Shown here: one piece after another, positions 43,829 through 52,227 of the stretch
How the letters are laid out: each line of letters opens with the position of its first letter
How positions within the stretch are numbered: position 1 is the first letter of the stretch
Source: JAPOUP01 sp965221405
GTDB taxonomy: Bacteria; Pseudomonadota; Alphaproteobacteria; Rhodobacterales; Rhodobacteraceae
Assembly: GCA_965221405.1 (NCBI GenBank)
Contig: CBDCSE010000002.1
Span: forward strand, 248,001 to 312,000
Length of the DNA stretch: 64,000 nucleotides
Direction of reading: 5' to 3'
The notes under the pieces: generated by a model
What the model saw: only the letters and a program-made list of their open reading frames with translations
Databases searched by the model: none
Told to the model about the DNA's origin: nothing
Made by a program: the position numbers and the translations under genes

Positions 43829-44592
43829 TACCGAATACCCGCCCGTTTCAATTCGTCAGCGCCATGCTTCTTGAACAGGCTTGCGGCATCCTCAACCGAA
43901 GTCCAACCATCCCGGCCCCGTGTCGGATAAAACAGTGCACCCGATCCATCCCGCTCAATGACAAACAGCACCCCGCTTCGGCCATCGGGCACGCGAAAGT
44001 CGATGGCCAGGCTCGACTCGCGCATTGGGTAGATGTCGGGGGCGGACTCAATGCATTTTGACATTTCACGCAAAAGCGTTTCGGTTTTCTGAATCGCGAC
44101 AGACGAAGGAGGGGACAGTTCCTCATCGATGGCACATTCCTGACTCTCTTCCAGTTGTTGCAGGGCCTCGCGAAGCCATGTCCCGAGTGCCCGTGAAGAT
44201 TCGGAGGTTGGCACGGAAGCAGGTCGGGATAGGGCAATCCATTCCTGAAACTGGATGAGGGCATTTCGACGGGCAGGAAAAGGACTGACATCCGCGTTGT
44301 AGTCACGAACGCGCCCTCTCCATCCAGCTAGCCCTGCGTCAGAATCGCCAAAACTGCCGGACGAATGCATCACAATATTAAAATATCCGAGGAAAGTGTC
44401 TTGGTCGTTCTTGGTCGACCGGATCACGGGGGGACTGTCGGGGTTCCTATCGCGGAAGGCCCCCTCGTTCAGCGCCAGAGCTGCCGGGCGAGCGGCGCGA
44501 TAGGCCCGGCCCCGTTCCTGCTTACTGGACCTATGATGCGCCTCGCCGTGACGCGAACTCAATGCATGAGAGGAGAAAGGAGAGGACAGCAC
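43828..44592 (-). CDS. Unrecognised protein, second gene of a three-gene operon
   Basis: Up to 254 residues; the N-terminus is uncertain because the first ~60 residues are low-information and FLGYFNIVMHSSGSFGDSD looks like the real start of the conserved part. A helical middle (about 115-190) is followed by a beta-rich C-terminal region: PDIYPMRESSLAIDFRVPDGRSGVLFVIERDGSGALFYPT in sequence order. No catalytic motif is recognised. It starts 13 bases after the first gene and overlaps the third by one base. Confidence 0.58.
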   Translation of the reverse strand: MLSSPFSSHALSSRHGEAHHRSSKQERGRAYRAARPAALALNEGAFRDRNPDSPPVIRSTKNDQDTFLGYFNIVMHSSGSFGDSDAGLAGWRGRVRDYNADVSPFPARRNALIQFQEWIALSRPASVPTSESSRALGTWLREALQQLEESQECAIDEELSPPSSVAIQKTETLLREMSKCIESAPDIYPMRESSLAIDFRVPDGRSGVLFVIERDGSGALFYPTRGRDGWTSVEDAASLFKKHGADELKRAGIR

Positions 44593-44604
44593 TGTCTGTC
44601 TCGC

Positions 44605-45303
44605 TCAACTTACCGTCAAACCGACTGCTTCGGCAACCGTACGTCGGATCGTATCGACATGTTCAGCCCTGTCGAAAAATGTCTCAAATCCGGATCCCTG
44701 CCCGTATTCCACGGCAACCAGAAGGAACAGGTGTGCATCCGGCAATTGTGACCGTTCGATCTTGATGGACGCAGTCCAGTTTCCATCAAGGTTCTCGCAG
44801 ATAAAGGCTGCCGGTGAGGCTACCTTCTGAGTTCCGATCCCGAACGGGTCACTCGATTCCGGCCGCCATCCAAGACGCCGGACAAGAGATTCAGCGGCGT
44901 CGCACCCACCATCGACCGTCAACCAGGTCGGGGTACTGATTGTGTGGCGATCCGGCAAACCGCCGGACAAAAAATGACAGACGGCATCACCAAACAGCTG
45001 GGTCAGGTGCCTGGTCCGCTCAATAAGCTCGGGCGACCGCAGGTCGAGAGCGCGCGCCTCAAATCCGTCCAGCCGTGCCTCGAATGTCTGCGACCCGGAG
45101 AACAGGGACAAGAAAACCTTTGCCGTGGCAATGGAATTGCCGTTCTCAAAAAAAAGAGCGTCGGAAGGAATCCGTATGCCCCCAGCATCGAATGCGTTGT
45201 AGATCGGTTCGATTATTTGCGCAAATGAGGCAACCCGGCTTAAGACGGGTCGAGCGAAAACAGCATCAAAATGAAAATCCAATCGGGTTACACGGGCGTT
45301 CAT
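44605..45303 (-). CDS. Unrecognised protein, first gene of a three-gene operon
   Basis: 232 residues from ATG 45303, chosen over a TTG at 45363 because GGTGGAG precedes it. It opens MNARVTRLDFHFDAVFARP and has alternating strands and helices, with FEARLDGFEARALDLRSPELIERT, WTASIKIERSQLPDAHLFLLVAVEYG and a helical end, FFDRAEHVDTIRRTVAEA. Size and layout resemble the sporadic TIGR04255 group, but I cannot confirm a shared motif. There is no signal peptide or membrane helix. The DNA is less GC-rich than the flanks, which fits transfer. Confidence 0.58.
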   Translation of the reverse strand: MNARVTRLDFHFDAVFARPVLSRVASFAQIIEPIYNAFDAGGIRIPSDALFFENGNSIATAKVFLSLFSGSQTFEARLDGFEARALDLRSPELIERTRHLTQLFGDAVCHFLSGGLPDRHTISTPTWLTVDGGCDAAESLVRRLGWRPESSDPFGIGTQKVASPAAFICENLDGNWTASIKIERSQLPDAHLFLLVAVEYGQGSGFETFFDRAEHVDTIRRTVAEAVGLTVS

Positions 45304-46470
45304 GCCAAGTCCGCTCCACCTTGGGTCAAGCAAGCGAATACTTAACCTTCCACTCCAATGCAACGCTCTCTGCTCCGGTCATCAATCGCGTCCCTTGTTG
45401 CCTTCCGGACAAGGATGTCCGCGAAAGGGAGAACCGGGCGGCCAAAGGCCGCGCCGGACGCAGAAGCGGGGAAGGGATACAGGACTGAGTCCGGAAACCG
45501 TCACAAGGATCACGATCAATGAATGAATGGGGCGAGCGTGCGGCCGCCGTGCGGTGAAAATCACGGCCTGAACCGGTTGACGGCACGTCACTCGCGGCGC
45601 AAGAGCCTAACCTTGATACCGACCCGGGTGTACCGCCCGCAGACGGTGCTGGCTGTCTGGATGCGAAGGTGGCCGGAACGACCGCCACCTCCCGGGCGTC
45701 ATGCGCCCGACGCCGCCGGGCCTCGCGGTTGAGACGGCCATCGAACGCCGATGACCCGCGGGTCGGCACCGGGAAAAATCCCCGCCTTCGTTCCGAATGG
45801 CTGCCATCCTCCTCGGTCCCGGCTTGATTGCCCTACTTACCGGCGGATCCGGAGCAAAGCCGCCCCGTTGGGGATATCAAAACAGCCAGCGAATCAACGA
45901 TCAGGGCGGAATTCGGGAATCCGTGAAAAAATCCGGCACATACCCCAGTTCGCCTCGGTCGTTTGTCTCCAACCGATCCCAAGCTTAGGTTGGCGGAAAG
46001 GCAGGACGGCGAAACCGATGTGACAGGTAAGATAGGGGATGCCGCTGCAAAGATTCATGGGTCGGCCGCCGACTCGCCGGTCGGACATATACATGTCCGA
46101 GACGCCGACGGGCCTTGCCGTGATTCCGACTTCTCGGGCTCTGGGCGGCACACCGCCCGCCGAGGGCAGACGCGCATATGAACGGCGAAGACGATCCAGC
46201 GGACAGGGAGCTAGTGGTAGGTTCTATACAGAAGATTCCATTCTTTCCCAAAGCATGACTCATCCCTCCCATTGCCATCTGCCTGTGTCCCCTGTCATTG
46301 GCCGCGTGACGGCGGCAGGAAAAATTGGAATCTCTTGTTTCGAACCAGCCACTAGCGCCAAACCAAACGGATAACTGAAATATCCCGGCAATGCCGCTGC
46401 GGGTCATCCAGCCAGCGCGTGCCAGCGTCGTCGCGGCCGAGTGCCGGGGTCACGGTTTGGCCCTCCGATG
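45304..46470. other. 1.17-kb gap with a duplicated lipoprotein leader
   Basis: No gene is supported. Positions 45962-46027 repeat the upstream region and start codon of the lipoprotein gene at 56206. The rest gives no recognisable frame. Confidence 0.45.
45962..46027 (+). repeat. 66-bp copy of the lipoprotein gene leader
   Basis: It matches 56150-56215 at about 85%, including GCTTAGGTTGGCGGAAA and the start CCGATG. In this copy the second codon is TGA instead of CGA, so it cannot be translated. It may be a dead duplicate or a short repeated element carrying a promoter. Confidence 0.6.
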
Positions 46471-48876
46471 TCAGTCGGGCTGCCGTTCGAGCCCGTCGAG
46501 AGGTTCGGCTCCCTCGTCCGACAAGCGAAGTGTGGACAACCCGCGCGGCGAGAGCGCGACCCGGTGCCCGTTCACCGTGGCCTGTCCCCAAGTTCCGTTC
46601 AGTTCACACAGCCGCAGGACCGCGCCACTGCCATCCTCGGCCCATTTGAGTGCGGAGACATGGGCACCCTGCGCCTCGACCTCAAGCCATTGCCCGCTCG
46701 GTGCGCCCTGCCCGCCGCGGGCCACATGGGGCATGATGACCGGGGGCTTGTTTAGTGTATCGGCCAAGGTCACCGCGGCCTTGCGGCTGACGCTGGCGCC
46801 GGAGGCAATCACGAACGTGAAGGCCTGTTCGCCCTGGTCCATGAATCGATAGCGCGCCCCGTCCTCAAGCGGGATCGGCTCGTGGTGCGCAAAGACGGGC
46901 GAGCGGACGGCGGTGACATAGACGGTGCCGTCTATGCCGGCGAAGGAATACTTGGCGTCGTTGGCGAGGGCGGTCTCGCGGCCGCCCCCCGTCGCCCTGA
47001 TCCAGCGTAGGGTCGGCACCTCAGCGCCGTCCATCCGCCGCTCCAGCCAGCCGCCGGGCACTTCACATTCCATCTCCGTCGCCCCCAAGGGATAGGCCAA
47101 ACGCAGAAGGGTCCGCTGGTCACGCCAGTCCAGGTGAACCCGCAATTCGACCGGCAGGCTGCCGTCCCGAGGCAGATGGATCGCGGTGGTCATGCGGGAG
47201 CCCCCCGCGCGCGCCGTCACCTCAATCACCTTGCGCACCGGGCCGTCCTCGATCAGGCGTACCCGGTCCAGCGTCATCTCTCGCCCCGTGACACCGAAGG
47301 CTTCCGGCCCATGACCCCAGGTGTCGCTGAGGTCCTCGACCAGGATCGCCCGGTGGCCGGGCGCGGTGAAGATCTCCTGTCCATCCGCGCCGCGCAGGGA
47401 GGCGATGGCCCCGTCCGCGCCGATCTCCATCCTGTAACCTGCGGTTTCAAAGACGCGGTCCTCCGTCGGTGCGCCGAAACCGACCGGCGGGGCCCGGACC
47501 CCGCTGCCGTCCACGGAAAAGCGCAGCATCCGCCACCCGTAAGGCGGCAGTTCCAGCGAAAAGACGATGCGTTGCAGGCCAGTCGTCTTGCCGTGGGGGT
47601 CGGCATACTGGAACGGGATGTGCGTGCCCTTCTCGTCCACCACGATCCGGCGGGAGGTGATGTCCTTGTCCACCCAAGGCTCCGCCTCCATCAGCAGCCG
47701 TGCGGGCTGGCCGTTAGTGTTGACCAGCAACATGGTCGCATCCTCTGGAACCGGTGAGGGTGCCAGGGTGCGGGCAAGGTGGCGGGTGGCGGCGTTCAGC
47801 TCCAGTTCGGCGCCGTGGATCACCCCGCCCAGCTCGCGCTCGCTGTCGATGCAGGCGGATTCCAGGGATGTGCCCCCGAGGATGTCGTGGAACTGGTTGA
47901 ACAGGAGGGTGCGCCAGAGCCTCTCGAACTCGTCGCGGGGATAGGGCGCACCGACCGCACGCGTGGCCAGGGTAGCCATGGCCTCAGCCTGCTCCAGCAG
48001 GCTTTCGGCCTTTCGGTTAAGTGCCTTGAGCCTGGAGGCCGCCGCATAGCAGCCCACGGCGTGGAACTGCAGTTCGGCGTCAAAGACCGGCCAGTCGCCG
48101 CCCCGAACCTCGTCGAAGAAGCTCTCGGGGTCCGAGAATTTCAGCCGCTCGCCCGCCGCGATCCGGCGTTCGATCTCGTCAATGTTGGCCTTGGTCGGTG
48201 CGCCGCCATGGTTGCCGACGCCGTAAAAGCACATGAAGGGATGACCGGCCGCGCCGATCCTTTCGTAGTGCAGATCGGTCTTTTCCGGTAGCGGCATCTC
48301 GCGCTTGGAGGTGTTGTACGCGCCTTGGATGCGGAAGGCCGTGACTTCGGAGCCGTCGGGCGCGCGCCAGCTGAAGAGCTCGCCCGGCAAGCTCAGTTCG
48401 GAGGCATTGGGCCGCATGAAGGTGTAGCTGTCCGACCCGGTGTGCCGCAGCAGCATGGGGAAGGTGCCGGGGTGACCGAAACTGTCGACGTTATAGCCGG
48501 TGTGCACGTCGATCCCGAACCGGGACCTGAAATAGCCCTTGCCGTAGAGCGCCTGCCGGATGACGCTTTCGCCCGAGGGGATGTTGCAGTCGGGCTGGAT
48601 CCACCAGCCGCCGACCACGACCCAGCGACCCTCCGCGATGTTGTGGCGGATGCGTTCAAAGAGGCCCGGATCCATCTCCTCGATCCATGCGTAGATGTGC
48701 GCCTCGCCCTTGGTGAAGACAAAGCCGTCGCCCTCCTCCAGCCGGTCGATGGCGGCCCAGCAGGTGCCGATCGCCTCGGCGCAGCCCTCCTGCCAGCGCC
48801 AGAGCCAGACCGGGTCCAGATGGGCGTTGCCGATCATGTGCAGCATCGGCTGGCCGTCGCTATCGGTGTCTTTCAT
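46471..48876 (-). CDS. Alpha-mannosidase, glycoside hydrolase family 38
   Basis: An 801-residue GH38 enzyme. The N-terminal catalytic domain has the zinc-binding NAHLDPVWLWRW, WWIQPDCNIPSGESVIRQ and YNVDSFGHPGTFPMLL with the nucleophile Asp; the mid-region has HAVGCYAA and NQFHDILGGTS. The C-terminal beta-sandwich domains follow to LDGLERQ. There is no signal peptide, so it acts on imported oligosaccharides. The enzyme removes alpha-linked mannose. It is first on the minus strand after the GntR regulator and lies with an aldolase and a TRAP transporter, suggesting one catabolic island. The gene is intact and tightly packed, unlike its surroundings. Confidence 0.92.
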   Translation of the reverse strand: MKDTDSDGQPMLHMIGNAHLDPVWLWRWQEGCAEAIGTCWAAIDRLEEGDGFVFTKGEAHIYAWIEEMDPGLFERIRHNIAEGRWVVVGGWWIQPDCNIPSGESVIRQALYGKGYFRSRFGIDVHTGYNVDSFGHPGTFPMLLRHTGSDSYTFMRPNASELSLPGELFSWRAPDGSEVTAFRIQGAYNTSKREMPLPEKTDLHYERIGAAGHPFMCFYGVGNHGGAPTKANIDEIERRIAAGERLKFSDPESFFDEVRGGDWPVFDAELQFHAVGCYAAASRLKALNRKAESLLEQAEAMATLATRAVGAPYPRDEFERLWRTLLFNQFHDILGGTSLESACIDSERELGGVIHGAELELNAATRHLARTLAPSPVPEDATMLLVNTNGQPARLLMEAEPWVDKDITSRRIVVDEKGTHIPFQYADPHGKTTGLQRIVFSLELPPYGWRMLRFSVDGSGVRAPPVGFGAPTEDRVFETAGYRMEIGADGAIASLRGADGQEIFTAPGHRAILVEDLSDTWGHGPEAFGVTGREMTLDRVRLIEDGPVRKVIEVTARAGGSRMTTAIHLPRDGSLPVELRVHLDWRDQRTLLRLAYPLGATEMECEVPGGWLERRMDGAEVPTLRWIRATGGGRETALANDAKYSFAGIDGTVYVTAVRSPVFAHHEPIPLEDGARYRFMDQGEQAFTFVIASGASVSRKAAVTLADTLNKPPVIMPHVARGGQGAPSGQWLEVEAQGAHVSALKWAEDGSGAVLRLCELNGTWGQATVNGHRVALSPRGLSTLRLSDEGAEPLDGLERQPD

Positions 48877-48906
48877 GGAGACTCCAGCAGGCGGGGACCG
48901 ATGCCG

Positions 48907-49587
48907 TCATAGCTCGACAGCACGGTCCCGGGCATTCCGGATATGGGCTTCCATCGCGGCGACGGCTGCCTCCCGGTCGCGCGCCTTAAGCGCGTCGATC
49001 ACCGCCAGGTGGTCGGCGAAGGCCGACGGCAGGGTCAGCTTGGTCAGGAGGATGCGGTCGAGCCTGATCAGCCGGATACGGATCGAATTGACGTTGTAGG
49101 TCTGAGCTATCAGCTCGTTGCCCATAGATCCGATTAGCAGGTCGTGAAAGGCGCTGTCCACGGCCTGCCCCTCCTCGAACAGCTCCGGCGGGGATGCGCC
49201 CTCGGCGGCCAGACGGTTCAGGATGTCGCGGTGCCGCCGCTCCTGTTCATCCAGAACATGGTCGCTCATGCTGTGCAACGCCGCCAGCACGGCCTCCCGT
49301 TCAAGGGCGATCCTCATCTGGAAAGCGTGGCGGATCATCGGCAGGTCGATGACGGTGATCTGGATGCCGCGCTGGGGCAGCACGTGCAGCAGGCCTTCGG
49401 ATTCGAGTCGGGGCAGAAGCTCGCGCAGGGCGCCGATGGACATGTCGAGAAGCGAGACAAGTTCCTTTTGCGACACCAACTGGCCGGGTCGCAGCCGCCC
49501 TTGCAGCAGGGCCTCCTGGAATCTCTCGTAGGCGGCCCTTTTCAGCGGCACGCTGGCCGTGTCGGATCTTATGGCGGCGCTGCTCAT
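48907..49587 (-). CDS. GntR-family regulator, FCD subfamily, of the mannosidase/TRAP island
   Basis: 226 residues with winged helix (about 14-75; GQLVSQKELVSLLDMSIGALRELLPRLESEGLL) and an FCD domain (about 90-220; DSAFHDLLIGSMGN, DHLAVIDALKARDREAAVAAMEAHI). The FCD metal ligands Asp/His are present. It lies between the aldolase and mannosidase genes and probably represses them and the divergent TRAP genes through the dyad at 50548. Confidence 0.88.
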   Translation of the reverse strand: MSSAAIRSDTASVPLKRAAYERFQEALLQGRLRPGQLVSQKELVSLLDMSIGALRELLPRLESEGLLHVLPQRGIQITVIDLPMIRHAFQMRIALEREAVLAALHSMSDHVLDEQERRHRDILNRLAAEGASPPELFEEGQAVDSAFHDLLIGSMGNELIAQTYNVNSIRIRLIRLDRILLTKLTLPSAFADHLAVIDALKARDREAAVAAMEAHIRNARDRAVEL

Positions 49588-49609
49588 GTCTTTCCTCCCA
49601 CTGTCGCCG

Positions 49610-50527
49610 TCAGGCGGCCGTCGCGGGATCGTATCCGGTTTCGGCCAGTGCCGCGAGGACGGCCTTTTCGCCCGTGCCGCCCAGCGGGGTCAAGGGTGGC
49701 ACCACGCGGGCCCAGCCGGGGTCGTCGTAGCGTCGGGCGAGCATCGCCTTGAGCGCGGCAAGGCCTCCGTTGCCGTCCACCGCGGCGATCCGGCGCCCGG
49801 CGGCGCGGCGCAGCGCCTCGGTTCCTGCCGCATCGGGCGCTGCCAGCATCCCGCAGGCATCAGCGGCGAAGAGATTCGGCATCCCGCCGATCATCCCGGC
49901 CCCGCCAGCCTGCCGCAGGGTCGGCATGACCCGGTCATCGCCGGTAAAGACGGACAGGTCAGGGAACGCCCGGACCAGGGATAGGGAGTTCTGCAGGTCG
50001 CCGGTCGAGTCCTTGATCCCGACTATGCGTTCTCCGAAACGGTTCACAAGCGCCTCGACCAGCCCGACGGTGTAGGAGATGCCCGAGAAGCGGGGGATGT
50101 TGTAAAGGACGAGGTCGATCCGGGTGCTGGCCGCCCGATCCAGAAGCGCGTCAAAGAAGGCGAGGACGCCCGCGTCGCCCGGATCGGTGTAGAAGAACGG
50201 GGGCAGCACCAGCGCGGCGCGGCAACCGGCCGCCTCGGCCGCGGCCAGCATGTCGGCGGCCTCGGACAGGGCCGGGGTCATGATCGCGGGTACCAGGCAC
50301 GCCGCAGGGACGCCTGGCCCGACCAGCGCCTGCATCGCCTGGACCTTCTCGGCGGTGGAGAACGACACTCCCTCCCCCGTCGTGCCGAAAACGGAGACGT
50401 AGGAGCAGCCCTCGTCAAGGACCGAGTTGCAGTGCCGCGCCAGGGCGGGCACGTCGATGCGGTATTCCGGTGTGACTGGCGTCACCGCCGCACAGACGAT
50501 TCCGTTCAGTTCAGCCATGCCCGGCAA
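49610..50527 (-). CDS. Dihydrodipicolinate synthase / N-acetylneuraminate lyase family aldolase
   Basis: 305 residues. The start is a TTG at 50527, with GGGAG seven bases before it; the ATG three codons on has poor spacing. Family motifs are VFGTTGEGVSFSTAEK, the Schiff-base region LYNIPRFSGI and VGIKDSTGD (Lys), and TGDDRVMPTLRQAGGAGMIGG. Enzymes of this class cleave or form 2-oxo acids such as sialic acid, KDG or dihydrodipicolinate. Its place in a TRAP/mannosidase island suggests catabolism of a sugar acid rather than lysine synthesis; the specific substrate is inference. Confidence 0.88.
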   Translation of the reverse strand: MPGMAELNGIVCAAVTPVTPEYRIDVPALARHCNSVLDEGCSYVSVFGTTGEGVSFSTAEKVQAMQALVGPGVPAACLVPAIMTPALSEAADMLAAAEAAGCRAALVLPPFFYTDPGDAGVLAFFDALLDRAASTRIDLVLYNIPRFSGISYTVGLVEALVNRFGERIVGIKDSTGDLQNSLSLVRAFPDLSVFTGDDRVMPTLRQAGGAGMIGGMPNLFAADACGMLAAPDAAGTEALRRAAGRRIAAVDGNGGLAALKAMLARRYDDPGWARVVPPLTPLGGTGEKAVLAALAETGYDPATAA

Positions 50528-50547
50528 CGGGTTTCTCCCTCAGTTCA

Positions 50548-50562
50548 ACTGATAAGATCAGT
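50548..50562. promoter_or_regulatory. Perfect dyad, candidate GntR operator
   Basis: ACTGATAAGATCAGT is a six-base inverted repeat with a three-base centre in the divergent gap between the aldolase and dctP genes, the position and shape expected for an FCD-GntR operator. Confidence 0.6.
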
Positions 50563-50700
50563 CATACGATTTTTCATGTCATTAGTGTTTACATCAGTTT
50601 GGCGATGCTGCAAGGTCCGTCGCGTGAAACAGGCTGGCCGGTGCACAACGCACGGGAGAGCACCCGTGCCCCGGAAGCCCCAGAATGGAGGATGAGCCCC

Positions 50701-51702
50701 ATGAAACGCCTGAATGTCGCACGTCTTGCGCTGTCCGCAGCATCCGCCGCAGCCCTTGCGGCCGGGGCCGCACTGGCCCAGGACCCGATCGAAGTGAAGT
50801 TCACCACCGTCTCCGTTCCTACGGACCTGCACACCCGGGCGATGGACGTTTTCAAGGAGGCCCTGGACGGGCTTGAGCCTGGAACCTTCGACATCCAGCT
50901 CTACGACTCGGGCTCTCTCTTCGGGCAGAAAGGCGACCTCGACGCACTCCAACGCGGCAACGCCGAAATGGCCTACGTCTCGTTCCAGTCGATCGCTGAC
51001 GCGATCCCGCAGTTCGGCCTGCTCACCGCCGGCTACCTATTCCAGGACGCCGGCCACTACCGCGCCTTCATGGAAAGCGACCTCGGCGCCGAGTTCAAGG
51101 ACACCGTTCGCGAGGAGATGGGAATCGAGCTCCTGTCGGTCTGCTACCTCGGAACCCGGCAGCTGAACCTGCGCTCCGCAATGGACGTTCAGACCCCCGC
51201 GGACCTCGCCGGGCTGAAGCTGCGGATGCCCGGCTCGGACGCCTGGCTGTTCTTGGGCGAAGCCCTCGGCGCGAACCCCACGCCGCTGCCCTTCTCCGAG
51301 GTCTACATCGGCCTTCAGACGGGAACCGTGGACGCGCAGGACAACCCGCTTCCGACCGTGGAGGCAGCCAAGTTCTACGAAGTGACCGAGCAGATCACCC
51401 TGACCAGCCACCTGGTGGACGGGTTGCCAATGGCCGTCAACTCCCAGACATGGGAGAAGCTGAACAAGGCGCAGCGGGCCAGCATGACCGCCGCGGCCCA
51501 AGCCGCCTGCGACTGGAACAATGAACGGCGCTACGCCGAAGAGGATCGCCTTGTCGCCTTTTTCGAAGAGCAGGGGCTGACGGTCACCACGCCGGACGTG
51601 GACGCCTTCCGCAGCCACGTCCTGGAGGCCTACATGAGCTCAGACCGTGCCGCGGACTGGCCCGAGGGCTGGGTTGAGCAGATCAACGCTCTGGCCGACT
51701 GA
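50701..51702 (+). CDS. dctP: TRAP transporter substrate-binding protein (DctP family)
   Basis: 333 residues from ATG 50701, which opens a signal peptide (MKRLNVARLALSAASAAALA, cleaved after ALAQ) and has GGAGG upstream at 50687-50691. DctP motifs include the LRMPGSDAWLFLGEALGANPTPLPFSEVYIGLQTGTVDAQDNPL block with the conserved Arg that pairs with a carboxylate on the ligand. The ligand is therefore probably an organic or sugar acid. It delivers to the DctQM permease encoded downstream. Confidence 0.92.
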   Translation: MKRLNVARLALSAASAAALAAGAALAQDPIEVKFTTVSVPTDLHTRAMDVFKEALDGLEPGTFDIQLYDSGSLFGQKGDLDALQRGNAEMAYVSFQSIADAIPQFGLLTAGYLFQDAGHYRAFMESDLGAEFKDTVREEMGIELLSVCYLGTRQLNLRSAMDVQTPADLAGLKLRMPGSDAWLFLGEALGANPTPLPFSEVYIGLQTGTVDAQDNPLPTVEAAKFYEVTEQITLTSHLVDGLPMAVNSQTWEKLNKAQRASMTAAAQAACDWNNERRYAEEDRLVAFFEEQGLTVTTPDVDAFRSHVLEAYMSSDRAADWPEGWVEQINALAD

Positions 51703-51708
51703 GGAGCC

Positions 51709-52212
51709 ATGACGCGGGAGACCACTCCCGTCCGGGTCAGCCTGCTGACTTGGCTCAAGCGGGGCGCCGACACTGTCGGCGTCCTTCTTTTTCTCGCAGC
51801 CTTCTGCGGGTTCATCATCCAGGTCTTCTGGCGATACGTGCTGAACGACCCTCTCGCCTGGACCGAAGAGTTCGTGATGATCTGCTTCATCTGGACGGTG
51901 TTCTGGGCTGCGGCCTTCATGGTGCCGGTGCGCGAGCACGTCTCCTTCGACGTGGTCTATGACGTGGTGACGCCGCAGACGCGCCGGGCCTTCTGCATGG
52001 TCACCCTCGCGACCATCGCCGTCGCCTTCCTCTGGCTGGTACCCTACACATGGGATTACCTCCAGTTCCTGACGCGCAAGAAATCTCCGGTCCTAAGGGT
52101 CGGGATGCACTGGATCTACGGCTGCTACATGCTCTTCATCTCAGCCTTCGCAGTCCAGTCCGCCTGGCGGGTGGCTGAACTCTTCCGCCCAAAATGGCGT
52201 GACCAGATCTAA
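51709..52212 (+). CDS. dctQ: TRAP transporter small permease (DctQ family)
   Basis: 167 residues with four membrane helices. The hallmark FIIQVFWRYVLNDPLAWTEEFVMICFIWTVFWAAAF region is present. It starts six bases after dctP and ends 15 bases before dctM. DctQ is needed for Na+-coupled uptake through DctM. Confidence 0.92.
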   Translation: MTRETTPVRVSLLTWLKRGADTVGVLLFLAAFCGFIIQVFWRYVLNDPLAWTEEFVMICFIWTVFWAAAFMVPVREHVSFDVVYDVVTPQTRRAFCMVTLATIAVAFLWLVPYTWDYLQFLTRKKSPVLRVGMHWIYGCYMLFISAFAVQSAWRVAELFRPKWRDQI

Positions 52213-52227
52213 AGGCCGGGACCTGGC

